Source: an uncultured Cytophagales bacterium
GTDB lineage: Bacteria > Bacteroidota > Bacteroidia > Cytophagales > Thermoflexibacteraceae
DNA length: 64,000 nt
Reading direction: 5' to 3'
Assembly: GCA_938039675.1 (NCBI GenBank)
Contig: CALHUI010000007.1
Span: forward strand, 1-64,000
The position numbers and the translations under genes are program-made. Each line of letters opens with the position of its first letter. The stretch's first letter is position 1. Of this stretch, positions 42,672 through 51,977 are shown piece after piece. The notes below the pieces were generated by a model. That model worked only from the letters and a program-made list of their open reading frames with translations. It did no database searches and was not told the origin of the DNA.

Positions 42672-42824
42672 ATGCGCATATGCTGGATGATATGCCCGAC
42701 AAATGGAATTGTAATATTTGGTTTAAAAGAAGTTTTCAAGGGAAGCCGAACGCTGTCAGAAGACTCCCCGTCTTTACACGATACACTGAAAAATTTGCAT
42801 GAGATACTTAGGATGACTCCCTAA
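42672..42824 (+). CDS. possible small ORF, 50 residues, unrecognised
   Basis: ATG at 42672, stop TAA at 42822. The translation has a hydrophobic N-terminal part (CWMICPTNGIVIFGL) and a polar helix (SLHDTLKNLHEILRM). No family match is recognised and no clear ribosome-binding site is present. It may be a remnant of a larger gene given the stop-broken coding-like sequence that follows. Confidence 0.2.
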   Translation: MRICWMICPTNGIVIFGLKEVFKGSRTLSEDSPSLHDTLKNLHEILRMTP

Positions 42825-43151
42825 CAAGTAAGTCATTGATTTATGACTTGTGCATCTTTCCCTTACAACTGTGGCATGCTGACAGCGGCCAAGAGAACTG
42901 GCTACACGAAACTATCTAACGGTATTTTCAATCGGCAAAAAATCTGACAAAGGAGATAAGTGCAAGGCATTAATGTCAGCGACACAACAACTCCACAATG
43001 ACTAAAAGAAGGGCTGGAAAAATTATAAAAAACTTCTGAACAAACTCCACAGTGTTCTGAATAACTTTTACTAAATTAACAGGCGCATGAATCAGCGTCT
43101 ACTTTTTTGTTTTCAATCTTTTTATAATCCAATTTATTCAAGTCAAAAAAA

Positions 43152-45062
43152 ATGAAACGCATTCACAACTTTGAAGAGTATCTAAATCAGTATCATGCAA
43201 GTGTTGAGAATCCTGAGCAGTTCTGGGCAGAGGTAGCCCAAAGTTTCCACTGGCGCAAACCTTGGGATAAAGTTTTGGACTGGAGTTTTGAGGATTATTA
43301 TGCTAAATGGTTCATTGGCGGTAAGCTCAATATCTGTGAAAATGCCTTAGACCGCCATTTGCCCGAGCGTGCTCATCAGACCGCCATTATTTGGGAGCCT
43401 AACAACCCCGCCCAACCGGCTGTAATGCTTTCTTACCAAGAACTGTACGAAAAGGTTTGCCGCTTTGCCAACGTGCTGAAAGCCAATGGTGTAGAAAAAG
43501 GCGACCGCGTATGTATCTACATGCCGATGATTCCGGAGGTAGCCATTGCCATGTTAGCCTGTGCGCGAATCGGGGCGGTACATTCGGTTGTGTTTGCAGG
43601 CTTTTCGGCGCAGTCGTTGGCAGACCGCATTTTGGATGCCAACTGCAAAGTGATTATTACTTCCGATATAGGCGAGCGCGGTGCTAAACAAATCGGTATC
43701 AAAGAAATTGTGGATGAGGCACTGACCAAATGCCCGAATGTACAGCGCTGCATTGTTTTCAAAAAAGGCGCACAACCGGTCGCCATGACCGCAGGCCGCG
43801 ACGTTTGGTGGCAGGATGAAATCGCAAAGGCAGATACGCACTGCCCCGCCGAAGAGATGGATGCAGAGGACATGCTGTTCATTCTCTATACATCGGGCAG
43901 TACAGGCAAACCCAAAGGCGTGGTGCATACTTGCGGCGGTTATATGGTCTATACAGCTTATACATTTCAAAATGTATTTCAATACCGCGAAGGTGAAATT
44001 TACTGGTGTACGGCTGATGTGGGCTGGATTACGGGACACTCCTACATCGTTTACGGGCCGGTGCTCTCCGGCGCTACCACGCTCATGTTCGAGGGTATCC
44101 CAACCTACCCCGATGCCGGGCGATTCTGGCAGGTTTGCGAAAAACACGAGGTCAATATTTTCTACACCGCCCCGACAGCTATTCGTTCGCTGATGAGTTT
44201 TGGCGAAGCCATTCCGAGTCAATACAACTTGGCTTCGCTGCGTGTTATCGGTTCGGTAGGCGAGCCTATTAACGAGGAAGCATGGCATTGGTATCATCAA
44301 TATGTAGGTAAAGGTCGCTGCCCGATTGTAGATACGTGGTGGCAAACTGAAACAGGCGGCATGATGATTTCGCCGCTGGCAGGCATTACCGTGCAGAAAC
44401 CAACTTATGCTACGCTGCCGCTGCCGGGCGTTCAGCCAATTTTAGTCGATGACAAAGGCAATGAGATACAAGGCAATCCCGCAGAAGGCAATCTCTGCAT
44501 TCGCTTCCCGTGGCCGAGTATGCTGCGCACCACCTTCGGCGACCACGAACGCTGCAAAAAGACGTATTTCAGCACCTACAAGGGCTTGTATTTTACAGGA
44601 GATGGCTGCCGCCGCGATGAAGACGGCTACTACCGCATCACAGGCCGCGTAGATGATGTTATTAACGTTTCGGGGCACCGCATAGGTACGGCAGAGGTAG
44701 AAAACGCCATCAACGAGCATCCGTTTGTAGTGGAGAGTGCCGTAGTCGGCTATCCGCACGACATCAAAGGTCAGGGAATTTATGCTTTCGTCATTTGCTC
44801 CGATACGCCGCCCGACATGGAGCTTTTCCGCATGGCGATACATCGCGAAGTTACGCGCGTCATAGGCCCCATAGCCAAACCCGATGTAATTCAGGTAGTA
44901 GACGGGCTGCCCAAAACCCGCTCCGGCAAAATTATGCGCCGAATCTTGCGAAAAATAGCTGAAGGTGATACCTCCAATTTGGGCGATACTTCTACGCTGT
45001 TAGACCCCGGTGTGGTGGACAGAATCAAAGCTGGAGCTGCTGCACTGCGAGAGAAAGTATAA
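43152..45062 (+). CDS. acs: acetyl-CoA synthetase (AMP-forming)
   Basis: 636 residues, family length. Converts acetate, ATP and CoA into acetyl-CoA. Adenylate-forming motifs: ILYTSGSTGKPKGV (P-loop-like), TWWQTETGG, YFTGDGCRRDEDGYYRITGRVDD, and KTRSGKIMRR containing the catalytic, acetylatable Lys. The N-terminal ACAS_N region (YHASVENPEQFWAEVA) is present. It ends before a strong hairpin. Confidence 0.97.
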   Translation: MKRIHNFEEYLNQYHASVENPEQFWAEVAQSFHWRKPWDKVLDWSFEDYYAKWFIGGKLNICENALDRHLPERAHQTAIIWEPNNPAQPAVMLSYQELYEKVCRFANVLKANGVEKGDRVCIYMPMIPEVAIAMLACARIGAVHSVVFAGFSAQSLADRILDANCKVIITSDIGERGAKQIGIKEIVDEALTKCPNVQRCIVFKKGAQPVAMTAGRDVWWQDEIAKADTHCPAEEMDAEDMLFILYTSGSTGKPKGVVHTCGGYMVYTAYTFQNVFQYREGEIYWCTADVGWITGHSYIVYGPVLSGATTLMFEGIPTYPDAGRFWQVCEKHEVNIFYTAPTAIRSLMSFGEAIPSQYNLASLRVIGSVGEPINEEAWHWYHQYVGKGRCPIVDTWWQTETGGMMISPLAGITVQKPTYATLPLPGVQPILVDDKGNEIQGNPAEGNLCIRFPWPSMLRTTFGDHERCKKTYFSTYKGLYFTGDGCRRDEDGYYRITGRVDDVINVSGHRIGTAEVENAINEHPFVVESAVVGYPHDIKGQGIYAFVICSDTPPDMELFRMAIHREVTRVIGPIAKPDVIQVVDGLPKTRSGKIMRRILRKIAEGDTSNLGDTSTLLDPGVVDRIKAGAAALREKV

Positions 45063-45088
45063 CAAAGCCTTGACGAGGCAAAAATTAC

Positions 45089-45124
45089 AATCCCGAGGGG
45101 GTTAAATCCCATCGGGATTTTTTT
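45089..45124 (+). terminator. terminator of acs
   Basis: AATCCCGAGGGG pairs with the CCCATCGGGATT arm (one mismatch) over a short loop, followed by seven or more T. It is convergent with the cytochrome-like gene's end at 45132. Confidence 0.8.
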
Positions 45125-45131
45125 ATGATAA

Positions 45132-45647
45132 CTATGGCTGAAGGGTAAAATCCTGATTGGGCAGACCTGCACCTTGCGGTACTTTAATGTGGATGATGGA
45201 TTTTCCTGCTGCTTGGTGGCACTGATTGCAGGAAGTGGTCAATTTTTCAAAAGCTGCACTGAAAGCAACGGTATCTTTTTGCTCAACCGCGTTTTCCACG
45301 TTTTCAACTTGGGGCAGTGCCATTGCCTTTATTAGCTCGGCTATTTTGATGCCCTCATGTTCGAGGTGCAGTTTTTGTACATCTTCCAATGCTTCTTCCA
45401 GTTCGTGGATGTAGTAGGAGGCAAGTTCCCAGTTTTTGGCAGCTCCTGCAAAATAGAGTTTGGCATGGTAAATTTGTACTTGTACCATAGCCCAACCTAA
45501 GTGCGGAATGTACTGTGTTTTCTCCAAGGCGGCCTGTTTGGTTTTTAGGTCGGTAAGTTCGTTGCGCAATGCTGCGAATTCGTTAGAAGCCGGCTGACAG
45601 GCAGCCAGTGTTGTTGCAGCTAAGAGAATGAGAATGAGTCGTTTCAT
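45132..45647 (-). CDS. lipoprotein with a single c-type haem motif
   Basis: 171 residues from the ATG at 45647, chosen because MKRLILILLAATTLAAC is a lipoprotein signal (lipobox LAAC). Mature part: a short coiled coil (LRNELTDLKTKQAALEK) then a four-helix-bundle-like domain ending in CNQCH, one CxxCH haem-c site, as in cytochrome c'/c-556-like proteins. Possible electron carrier or sensor in the periplasm. The frame upstream of 45647 is open but unlikely. It is divergent from icd. Confidence 0.75.
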   Translation of the reverse strand: MKRLILILLAATTLAACQPASNEFAALRNELTDLKTKQAALEKTQYIPHLGWAMVQVQIYHAKLYFAGAAKNWELASYYIHELEEALEDVQKLHLEHEGIKIAELIKAMALPQVENVENAVEQKDTVAFSAAFEKLTTSCNQCHQAAGKSIIHIKVPQGAGLPNQDFTLQP

Positions 45648-45781
45648 GATATACAGATGCGTAGTACAGACACCAGCAACAGGATGCAAAATTATTGCAT
45701 TGATACTCAAAATTACGGTAAGTTTCAAATAGCTTTGCACCCAAGTTGATTTTTCCATAAATAAAACCAAACTGCATAGAT

Positions 45782-47233
45782 ATGTCAACGCAAAAAACCC
45801 CCATTACGGTAGCCTATGGTGATGGTATCGGGCCGGAAATCATGCGTGCAACGCTGGATATTATTCTGGCGGGCGGCGCTCAAATCGAAATTGAGGAAAT
45901 TGAAATCGGTGAAAAAGTTTATATGCGCGGTGTTACTGCGGGTATCGAAGACTCTGCATGGGATTCTCTCCGACGCACCAAAGTATTCCTCAAAGCCCCT
46001 ATCACAACTCCTCAGGGAGGCGGATTCAAGAGTATGAATGTTACCACGCGTAAAACGCTCGGTCTGTATGCCAACGTGCGTCCTTGCGTAAGCTACCATC
46101 CGTACGTAAAAACCAAGCATCCGGTAATGGACGTGGTTATCATCCGCGAAAACGAAGAAGACTTGTATGCAGGTATCGAACACCGCCAAACCGACCAAGT
46201 ATATCAGTGTTTAAAGCTCATTACTCGTCCGGGTACTGAAAAAATCGTTCGCTATGCGTTTGAGTATGCACGCGCTAACAACCGAAAGAAAGTTACCTGC
46301 TTTACCAAAGACAACATCATGAAACTGACTGACGGTCTGTTCCATCGGGTGTTTGACGAAATCGGCGCAGAGTATCCTGAAATTGAAAAAGAACACTGGA
46401 TTGTGGACATCGGCGCAGCCAAGCTGGCCGATACGCCTGAGGCTTTTGACGTAATCGTAATGCCTAACCTCTACGGCGACATCTTGTCTGACGTAGCGGC
46501 TCAAATCACAGGTTCGGTAGGTCTGGCAGGTTCTGCCAACATCGGCGACCAGTGCGCAATGTTTGAGGCCATTCACGGCTCTGCGCCCCGTCGCGCCGGG
46601 CAAAACTTGGCCAACCCTTCCGGTCTATTGCTGGGTGCCGTGCTGATGTTGAACCACATCGGGCAAAACGACGTGGCAACCAAAGTACACAACGCATGGT
46701 TGAAGACTATTGAAGACGGTATCCATACCTACGATATCTACAAAGAAGAGGTAAGCAAAGAAAAAGTTGGCACCAAAGAATTTGCACAAGCCGTTATCGC
46801 GCGTCTGGGTCAGAAACCCTCTTCGCTGAAAGCCATAGATTATGGCAACCCTCGTCCGGTGGAGTTGAAGCCTTTCGTATTCCGTCCGCATACACCTGCC
46901 AAAAAAGAAACCGTAGGCGTGGATGTATTTATCGACTTTGAAGGCTCTCCTAATATGATTGGCGATAAGTTGAGAACTTGCGATACAGACCGCTTGAAAT
47001 TGGTAGTTATCAGTAACCGCGGCGTGAAAGTATATCCTGACGGTCTGCCTGAAACCTTCTGTACCGACCACTGGCGCTGCCGCTTTGAAAGCCCTGACCA
47101 CAGCCCGATTTCACACAACGACATTCTTGACCTGTTGGTGAAAGTAAAAGATGCCGGTTTTGACTTCATCAAAACTGAAAACCTCTGCTACTTTGACGGC
47201 CAGAAAGGCTACTCTTTGGCACAAGGTCAATAA
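45782..47233 (+). CDS. icd: isocitrate dehydrogenase (long, C-terminally extended form)
   Basis: 483 residues. Oxidatively decarboxylates isocitrate to 2-oxoglutarate. GDGIGPEIM at the N-terminus, the substrate loop with ENEEDLYAGIEH, metal-binding NLYGDILSDVAAQITGSVG and the cofactor loop IHGSAPRRAGQNLANPSG are all present. A roughly 150-residue C-terminal domain (from about residue 335) is typical of the Thermus/Rickettsia-type homo-oligomeric enzyme. The cofactor is probably NADP, but this is not certain. It ends at a hairpin terminator. Confidence 0.93.
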   Translation: MSTQKTPITVAYGDGIGPEIMRATLDIILAGGAQIEIEEIEIGEKVYMRGVTAGIEDSAWDSLRRTKVFLKAPITTPQGGGFKSMNVTTRKTLGLYANVRPCVSYHPYVKTKHPVMDVVIIRENEEDLYAGIEHRQTDQVYQCLKLITRPGTEKIVRYAFEYARANNRKKVTCFTKDNIMKLTDGLFHRVFDEIGAEYPEIEKEHWIVDIGAAKLADTPEAFDVIVMPNLYGDILSDVAAQITGSVGLAGSANIGDQCAMFEAIHGSAPRRAGQNLANPSGLLLGAVLMLNHIGQNDVATKVHNAWLKTIEDGIHTYDIYKEEVSKEKVGTKEFAQAVIARLGQKPSSLKAIDYGNPRPVELKPFVFRPHTPAKKETVGVDVFIDFEGSPNMIGDKLRTCDTDRLKLVVISNRGVKVYPDGLPETFCTDHWRCRFESPDHSPISHNDILDLLVKVKDAGFDFIKTENLCYFDGQKGYSLAQGQ

Positions 47234-47263
47234 TTGGCTTTGTAAGTGCTTGAAAAAAGTTGT

Positions 47264-47302
47264 AATTCCGACAGGTTTTCAAAGCCTGTCGGAATTTTTT
47301 TG
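47264..47302 (+). terminator. terminator of icd
   Basis: AATTCCGACAGGTTTT (47264-47279) pairs with AAAGCCTGTCGGAATT (47281-47296, one G-T), followed by a T-run. Same CCGACA...TGTCGG core as the hairpins at 8811 and 60691. Confidence 0.85.
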
Positions 47303-47322
47303 CTTATTTACCACATTTTTGA

Positions 47323-48462
47323 TTGAACAACATCATGTCTCTTCATTTTGCCCGCGCCGCTGTTGCCACTATGTTTCTAATTAACGGCTTTACCTTTGCC
47401 ACATGGGCTTCGCGCATCCCGCTCATACAACAGCACCTGCAACTAAGCGCAGGAGAGTTGGGAAGTGCTTTGCTGGGGACTCCCATAGGTTCGCTTTTAT
47501 CTTTACCGCTGGCAGGATGGCTGACAGCGCGGTTTGGCAGCAAATACGTTACCATTATAGCAGCTTTTGTCAGTTGCTGCATTTTGCCACTCATAGCACT
47601 GGCACCTTCTGCATTGGCGCTGGCGGCCGTGTTGTTCCTCTTTGGCAGTGCAGGCGATACTCTCAATATCGGCATGAATGCGCAGGCGGTAAGCGTAGAG
47701 AACCAATGGGGCAAACCGATTATGTCTTCCTTTCACGGGCTGTACAGCGCAGGCGGGATGTTGGGTGCGGCCTTCGGCAGCGTAATGGCAGAGGCAGGGT
47801 TCATGCCTTTGCAACATTTTACGATAGGCGGCATCATAGGCATGGTGCTGCTGCTCATTTTCTTTCGGTGGCTGCTGCCCAACGATTCGCCCACAGACAA
47901 AAGCAAGCCGCTGTTTGCCAAACCCGATGCCGTTTTGTGGTGGTTAGGGTTGATAGCCTTCTCCTGTATGCTGGGTGAAGGCGCAATGGCCGATTGGAGT
48001 TCGGTATTTTTGGCAGAGATAAGCGGCACTACCGCAGGACTTTCCACCCTTGGCTATACAGCTTTCACCATGGCAATGATGAGCGGCCGTTTTCTTGGCG
48101 ACCGGCTGGCACAGCAACTCGGGCAAGTGCGCCTTATCCGCCTGAGCGGGCTGCTGGCAGGTAGCGGCATGTCGCTGGCACTGCTGGCAGCTACTCCTTT
48201 TTGGGTAGTAGTCGGCTTCGGTATGGTTGGGTTGGGGCTGGCAACCGTCGTACCGATGGTTTATGGTGCTGTGGGTCGCTCGCAAACCATGCCCGCAGGT
48301 GTAGCAATTGCTGCCATTTCTACTGTGGGCTATACGGGTTTCCTCATCGGTCCGCCTGTAATTGGCTGGGTAGCAGATTTTTTTAACTTGCGCACGGCAC
48401 TCATTATTGTTGCAGTACCGGCATTCGGCATGGCTGTTATGGCTTCTAAAGCCCGAAGTTAG
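47323..48462 (+). CDS. MFS transporter, YbjJ-like
   Basis: 379 residues, 12 predicted membrane segments. N-terminal FLINGFTFATWASRIPLIQ is characteristic of the YbjJ/FucP-neighbouring MFS group. The loop AGWLTARFGSK between helices 2 and 3 is the MFS signature loop, and the symmetric GRFLGDRLAQQLG lies between helices 8 and 9. Substrate unknown. An in-frame ATG at 47335 is an alternative start. Its stop overlaps the convergent pseudogene's stop. Confidence 0.88.
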   Translation: MNNIMSLHFARAAVATMFLINGFTFATWASRIPLIQQHLQLSAGELGSALLGTPIGSLLSLPLAGWLTARFGSKYVTIIAAFVSCCILPLIALAPSALALAAVLFLFGSAGDTLNIGMNAQAVSVENQWGKPIMSSFHGLYSAGGMLGAAFGSVMAEAGFMPLQHFTIGGIIGMVLLLIFFRWLLPNDSPTDKSKPLFAKPDAVLWWLGLIAFSCMLGEGAMADWSSVFLAEISGTTAGLSTLGYTAFTMAMMSGRFLGDRLAQQLGQVRLIRLSGLLAGSGMSLALLAATPFWVVVGFGMVGLGLATVVPMVYGAVGRSQTMPAGVAIAAISTVGYTGFLIGPPVIGWVADFFNLRTALIIVAVPAFGMAVMASKARS

Positions 48463-50514
48463 GGTTGTAAATGCACGCCTACCACCAATACATCATCTAC
48501 CTGTGCTTGATTTCGCTTCCAATTGTCAAATATTTCTATCAGGTGTTGTGCTTGCATTTCTACTGAAAGCGCAGACAGCGAGCGAAGTGTTTCCTTAAAT
48601 CGCCTTATCATGAACTTCTTACCGTCTGCCCCACCAAACTGGTCTTGCCATCGGAGAACAGGTACACCATAGCAGGGTGTTGCAACACAAGGCAGTCATG
48701 ATGGAAAGTAATAGCCTCGCTGCTGCCGCCAATAGCTTTCTTGGTTGGTCTGAATTCGTAAAATTCTTGGTCGCTGATGCAATAAACGGGATTCATTGCC
48801 CCCGCATAATGAACAGTTGTGCTGCCGTTGGCTTTCTCTATGCTAATAATACTGATATCCATTCCATCTTGCGACATCATATCGGCATTGTGCCGCCGTG
48901 TCTGATAAATGCCTGCATGCAGTCCCGACAGGATTTGCTCGGGGCGATATACCTGTTTTTCTGTAACAATTTGCCGAAGCAAAGCAGTGCCCACCATGCT
49001 CAATAAAGCACCCGGCACGCCGTGTCCCGTACAATCGGCAACCGCCAGAATAGTGGTACTTTCGGTATGGTGTAACCAATAAAAATCGCCGCTGACAATA
49101 TTGCGGGGGCGGTAAAATATGAAATGCTCGGGCAGTGCCTGTTTCAATTGCTTCTCGGAGGGCAAAAGTGCCTGTTGAATATGCCTTGCATAGTGAATGC
49201 TCGCGGTCAGTTCTTCATTGATAGCCTGTATGTTGCGCTTTTGCTGCTCCACTGTTTCCAGTGCAGATGAAAATTCTTCATTAGCCTGATTGAGTTCCTC
49301 GTTCTTCTCCCTGATTTGTGCTTTTTGTTTTTGAAGCAGGCAGTTGTCGCGTTGCTTGATGCGGTATTCCCAAATCAGGATAGCACCTGCCGCCAGTAAA
49401 AGCGTTGCTATGACAATGAAGGCTATCAGTTGCAACTGTTTGTTGGCATTGTCTTTTTCCAACAGCAAAATAGCCTGCTGTTTTTTGTCAATCTCCATTT
49501 GTGCCTGCAATCGCTCTACTTGTTTGGTGTTTTCCTGATTGACAAGGCTGTCTTTCAGACGGGTAAACTGCTCATGATGAAACAGTGCTTTTTCAGGTTG
49601 GCGAAGTGCCTTATAGGCTTCATAAAGGGTTTCGGAAGACTCGCGCATGTAGTCCATTGCGCCCATTTGCCGGACTGCCGTCATTGCGGCTTCGGCAGCA
49701 CCAATGGCACCCGGCAAATTGCCCAACACGAGTTCTACTTTGCCCAAAGAGTTGTTGTTGGCTGCCGTAAGGTAAAGATTATTCTTCTCGGCAGCTATCC
49801 GATTGGAAAGCATAAGGTATTCCAAGGCTTTGGAGGCATCTCTCATGGCAATGTAAATGCTGCCGATATTGTGATAGATGCTGCCCAAGCTGTAAGGGTC
49901 GTTAAACTTTTTGGCAAGACTCGAAGCCCGCATTTGCGTTTGCAGGGCTTTTTCCAATTCCCCGATTCGTTTTTCTTCAATGCCTATGTTGCTCAGGATG
50001 TAGAGTATGCGGCTTTCCTCTTGGCCTTTGGAGAGGCGTTCGGCAATTTCCGGTGCTTTTCGGTAGTAATTCAATGCCTCATGCGGCTGCTGCAAATTTC
50101 TGCCGTAAACAATGCCTATGGCGTTGTAAGCATCTGAAAGCCCGAGGGAATCTTTGAGGGTTTCAAATGCTTTGATGGAAGTTAGTAGCTGCTCTACTGC
50201 CTGCGGAGCTTTGCCCTGAATATCGTAACCCTGCCCAAGTATCAGCGCGAGGTCTGCCTCGCCGCGTTTCCAGCCCTGTGCTTGTGCGAGCTTTAATCCC
50301 TTTTGGGCAAAAAAGATGGCAGTATCCGATTGTACAGCATCAGGTCTGCCAGCCGAAAAAGGTTTTTTGTGTAGAGTGTATCTATGGCTTTTTCCTGTTC
50401 CTGCATTTGCATCACCTTTATCAGGCTGTCAAACTTGCGCGATGCCTGTGCCGATACATGGAGAGGAAACAGTAAGGCAAGCGTCGTGATTATGTGAAGC
50501 AGTAGTTTCGGCAT
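48459..50514 (-). pseudogene. TPR - membrane anchor - SpoIIE (PP2C) phosphatase, two frameshifts
   Basis: The intact gene would code for about 685 residues: signal peptide (MPKLLLHIITTLALLFPLHV), tetratricopeptide repeats, a membrane helix (LIAFIVIATLLLAAGAILIW), coiled coil, then a SpoIIE-type PP2C serine phosphatase (GDFYWLHH, DCTGHGVPGALLS). Frame 1 stops soon after LADLMLYN. The correct reading continues in another frame with SDTAIFFAQKGLKLAQ near 50341, a net single-base loss. The second break is near 48648: the main frame ends as SDGKTSLVG, while the shifted frame restores DQFGGADGKKF and the terminal metal-binding QVDDVLVVGV to a stop at 48459. Either the gene is inactive or the sequence has local errors. 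Confidence 0.85.
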
Positions 50515-50587
50515 GGCTGTTCGGTTATTGGAAAGGGTTGCAATTACTGCCCAATCGGGCTATTTTTCAACAATTTAAACAGGCTGT

Positions 50588-51757
50588 GTGAAAATGAAAA
50601 ACGTATGTGTTATCGGCGCAGGCCCTTCGGGCATTACGGCTGCCAAAAATTTACCGGATGAAGGTTTACAGGTTACGGTTTACGACTATGGCAAAGAGGT
50701 AGGCGGTAACAGGGTTTTCAGCGAAGATGAGTCCCACTCGAGTGTATTTGAAACAACGCATATTATCAGTTCCAAAACACTTTTGCAGTATGCGGATTTC
50801 CCTATGCCTGCCGACTATCCCGATTATCCTTCTCACAAACAACCGGCTGCTTATTTCCAAAGTTACGCACACTATTTCGGCTTATAACCATTTGTCCGCT
50901 TTCAAACCGAAGTAAAAAAAGCGGAACTGACTGCCGACGGTAAGTGGCTGATTACCACCGAACATAAGAGACAAATAGAAACAGCGATATTTGATGCGTT
51001 GGTGGTTTGCAACGGCCATCATTGGCAACCCCTCGGTGGCCTTCCTATCCCGGTCAGTTTGCGGGGGAATATATCCATTCGCACCATGTAAAAAGGTTCA
51101 GCCGCTTTAAGGACAAGCGCGTGCTGGTTATTGGCGGAGGCAACTCTGCCTGCGATGTGGCAGTGGAAAGCAGTCGTGTTTCCACCCGCACCGATATTAG
51201 TTGGCGGCGCGACTATTGGATTACCCCAAAATTCCTATTTGGCGAACCTGCCGATGTGGTGGGCAAGCGCATGAAATTTTTACCGCGCAGCCTCTGGTCG
51301 CGAGTGTAGGAGTTCAGTATCTGCCTCAAATTTGGTTCGCACAAGCATTACGGGCTGCCCGAACCCGACCATCAACAATGAATTGTATGATTTCATGCGA
51401 CATGGCAAAATACATCACCGCCCCGAAATTGCCCGTTGGAAAGGTCATACCGTTTACTTTACGGACAGTTCGCAGGCCGAATATGATGCGGTAGTTGCCT
51501 GTACGGGATACGTTATCGCACATCCGTTTTTTGACAAGTCCTTTATTGACTATTCACAAGTCAAAGAGACACTCTACCTGCGCATGATGCACCCAACAAT
51601 TCAGCATTTGTATTTTATCGGGTTGTTTCAACCTTTGGGCTGCATTTGGCCTGCGGCAGAATTGCGGGCAAAAATTGCCGCACGCGAGTTAGCGGGTAAA
51701 TGGCAGCGGCCGGCCAATATTCAAGCTATGATAGACAAAGAATTAAAAAAATACTGA
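50588..51757 (+). pseudogene. flavin-containing monooxygenase, broken in several places
   Basis: The fragments join into one FMO of about 390 residues. Fragment 1 (50588-50884) has the FAD motif VIGAGPSGITAAK and ends at an in-frame TAA after HYFGL. The same frame continues (PFVRFQTEVKKAEL) to NGHHWQP. A shift near 51030 leads to YPGQFAGEYIHSHHVKRF, with the FMO signature and NADPH motif VIGGGNSACDVA, to a stop near 51307. The frame continues to GLPEPDH, and a last shift near 51378 gives ELYDFMRHGKI to the stop at 51757. At least four lesions make loss of function very likely. Confidence 0.88.
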
Positions 51758-51917
51758 TTTTCAACAGATTAATACGCCGCGTCATACTATTACGGTAAAC
51801 TTTCACCGTTTTTCGGAACGCTTGCTCAAGCATTTGCTCAAAGATTATGTGCGAAAAGAGCCACGGCAAGCCGCTGCGACTGCTTCGGAACTCATCACCG
51901 ACAGCAGCGCCTCCTGA
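51750..51917 (+). pseudogene. coding scrap, 55 codons without a start
   Basis: A frame offset from the FMO stop reads TDFQQINTPRHTITVNFHRF and on to a basic helix (SERLLKHLLKDYVRKEPRQ) and a stop at 51917. The composition is protein-like but no start codon is available, so this is either a remnant or chance. The 60 bases between it and tsaD hold nothing clear. Confidence 0.25.
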
Positions 51918-51977
51918 TTTTGCTGACTTCGGCAACAATAATTTTCGGAGGCAAGACGTGGCCATTTACCCCGAAAA

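Larger units (their letters stand above)
42509..43151. other. 643-base low-coding gap before acs
   Basis: Holds the second 69-base repeat (42595-42663) and a 50-codon open frame (42672-42824). From about 42930 to 43080 the plus strand reads as short protein-like stretches broken by stops (for example KKGWKNYKKLLNKLHSVL), suggesting an old decayed gene. The last 70 bases before acs are AT-rich and probably carry its promoter, though no clean TAnnTTTG is seen. No RNA gene recognised. Confidence 0.5.

Noticed and set aside
42672-42824. Toxin or transposase fragment
   Set aside because: No motif supports either; it is kept only as a low-confidence small frame.
43554-44345. 263-codon minus-strand frame inside acs
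   Set aside because: Antisense shadow of a highly conserved gene; no start context or recognisable domain.
49430-50137. 235-codon plus-strand frame opposite the SpoIIE phosphatase
   Set aside because: It is opposite the TPR and coiled-coil coding region, which carries the recognisable domains; low-complexity shadow.
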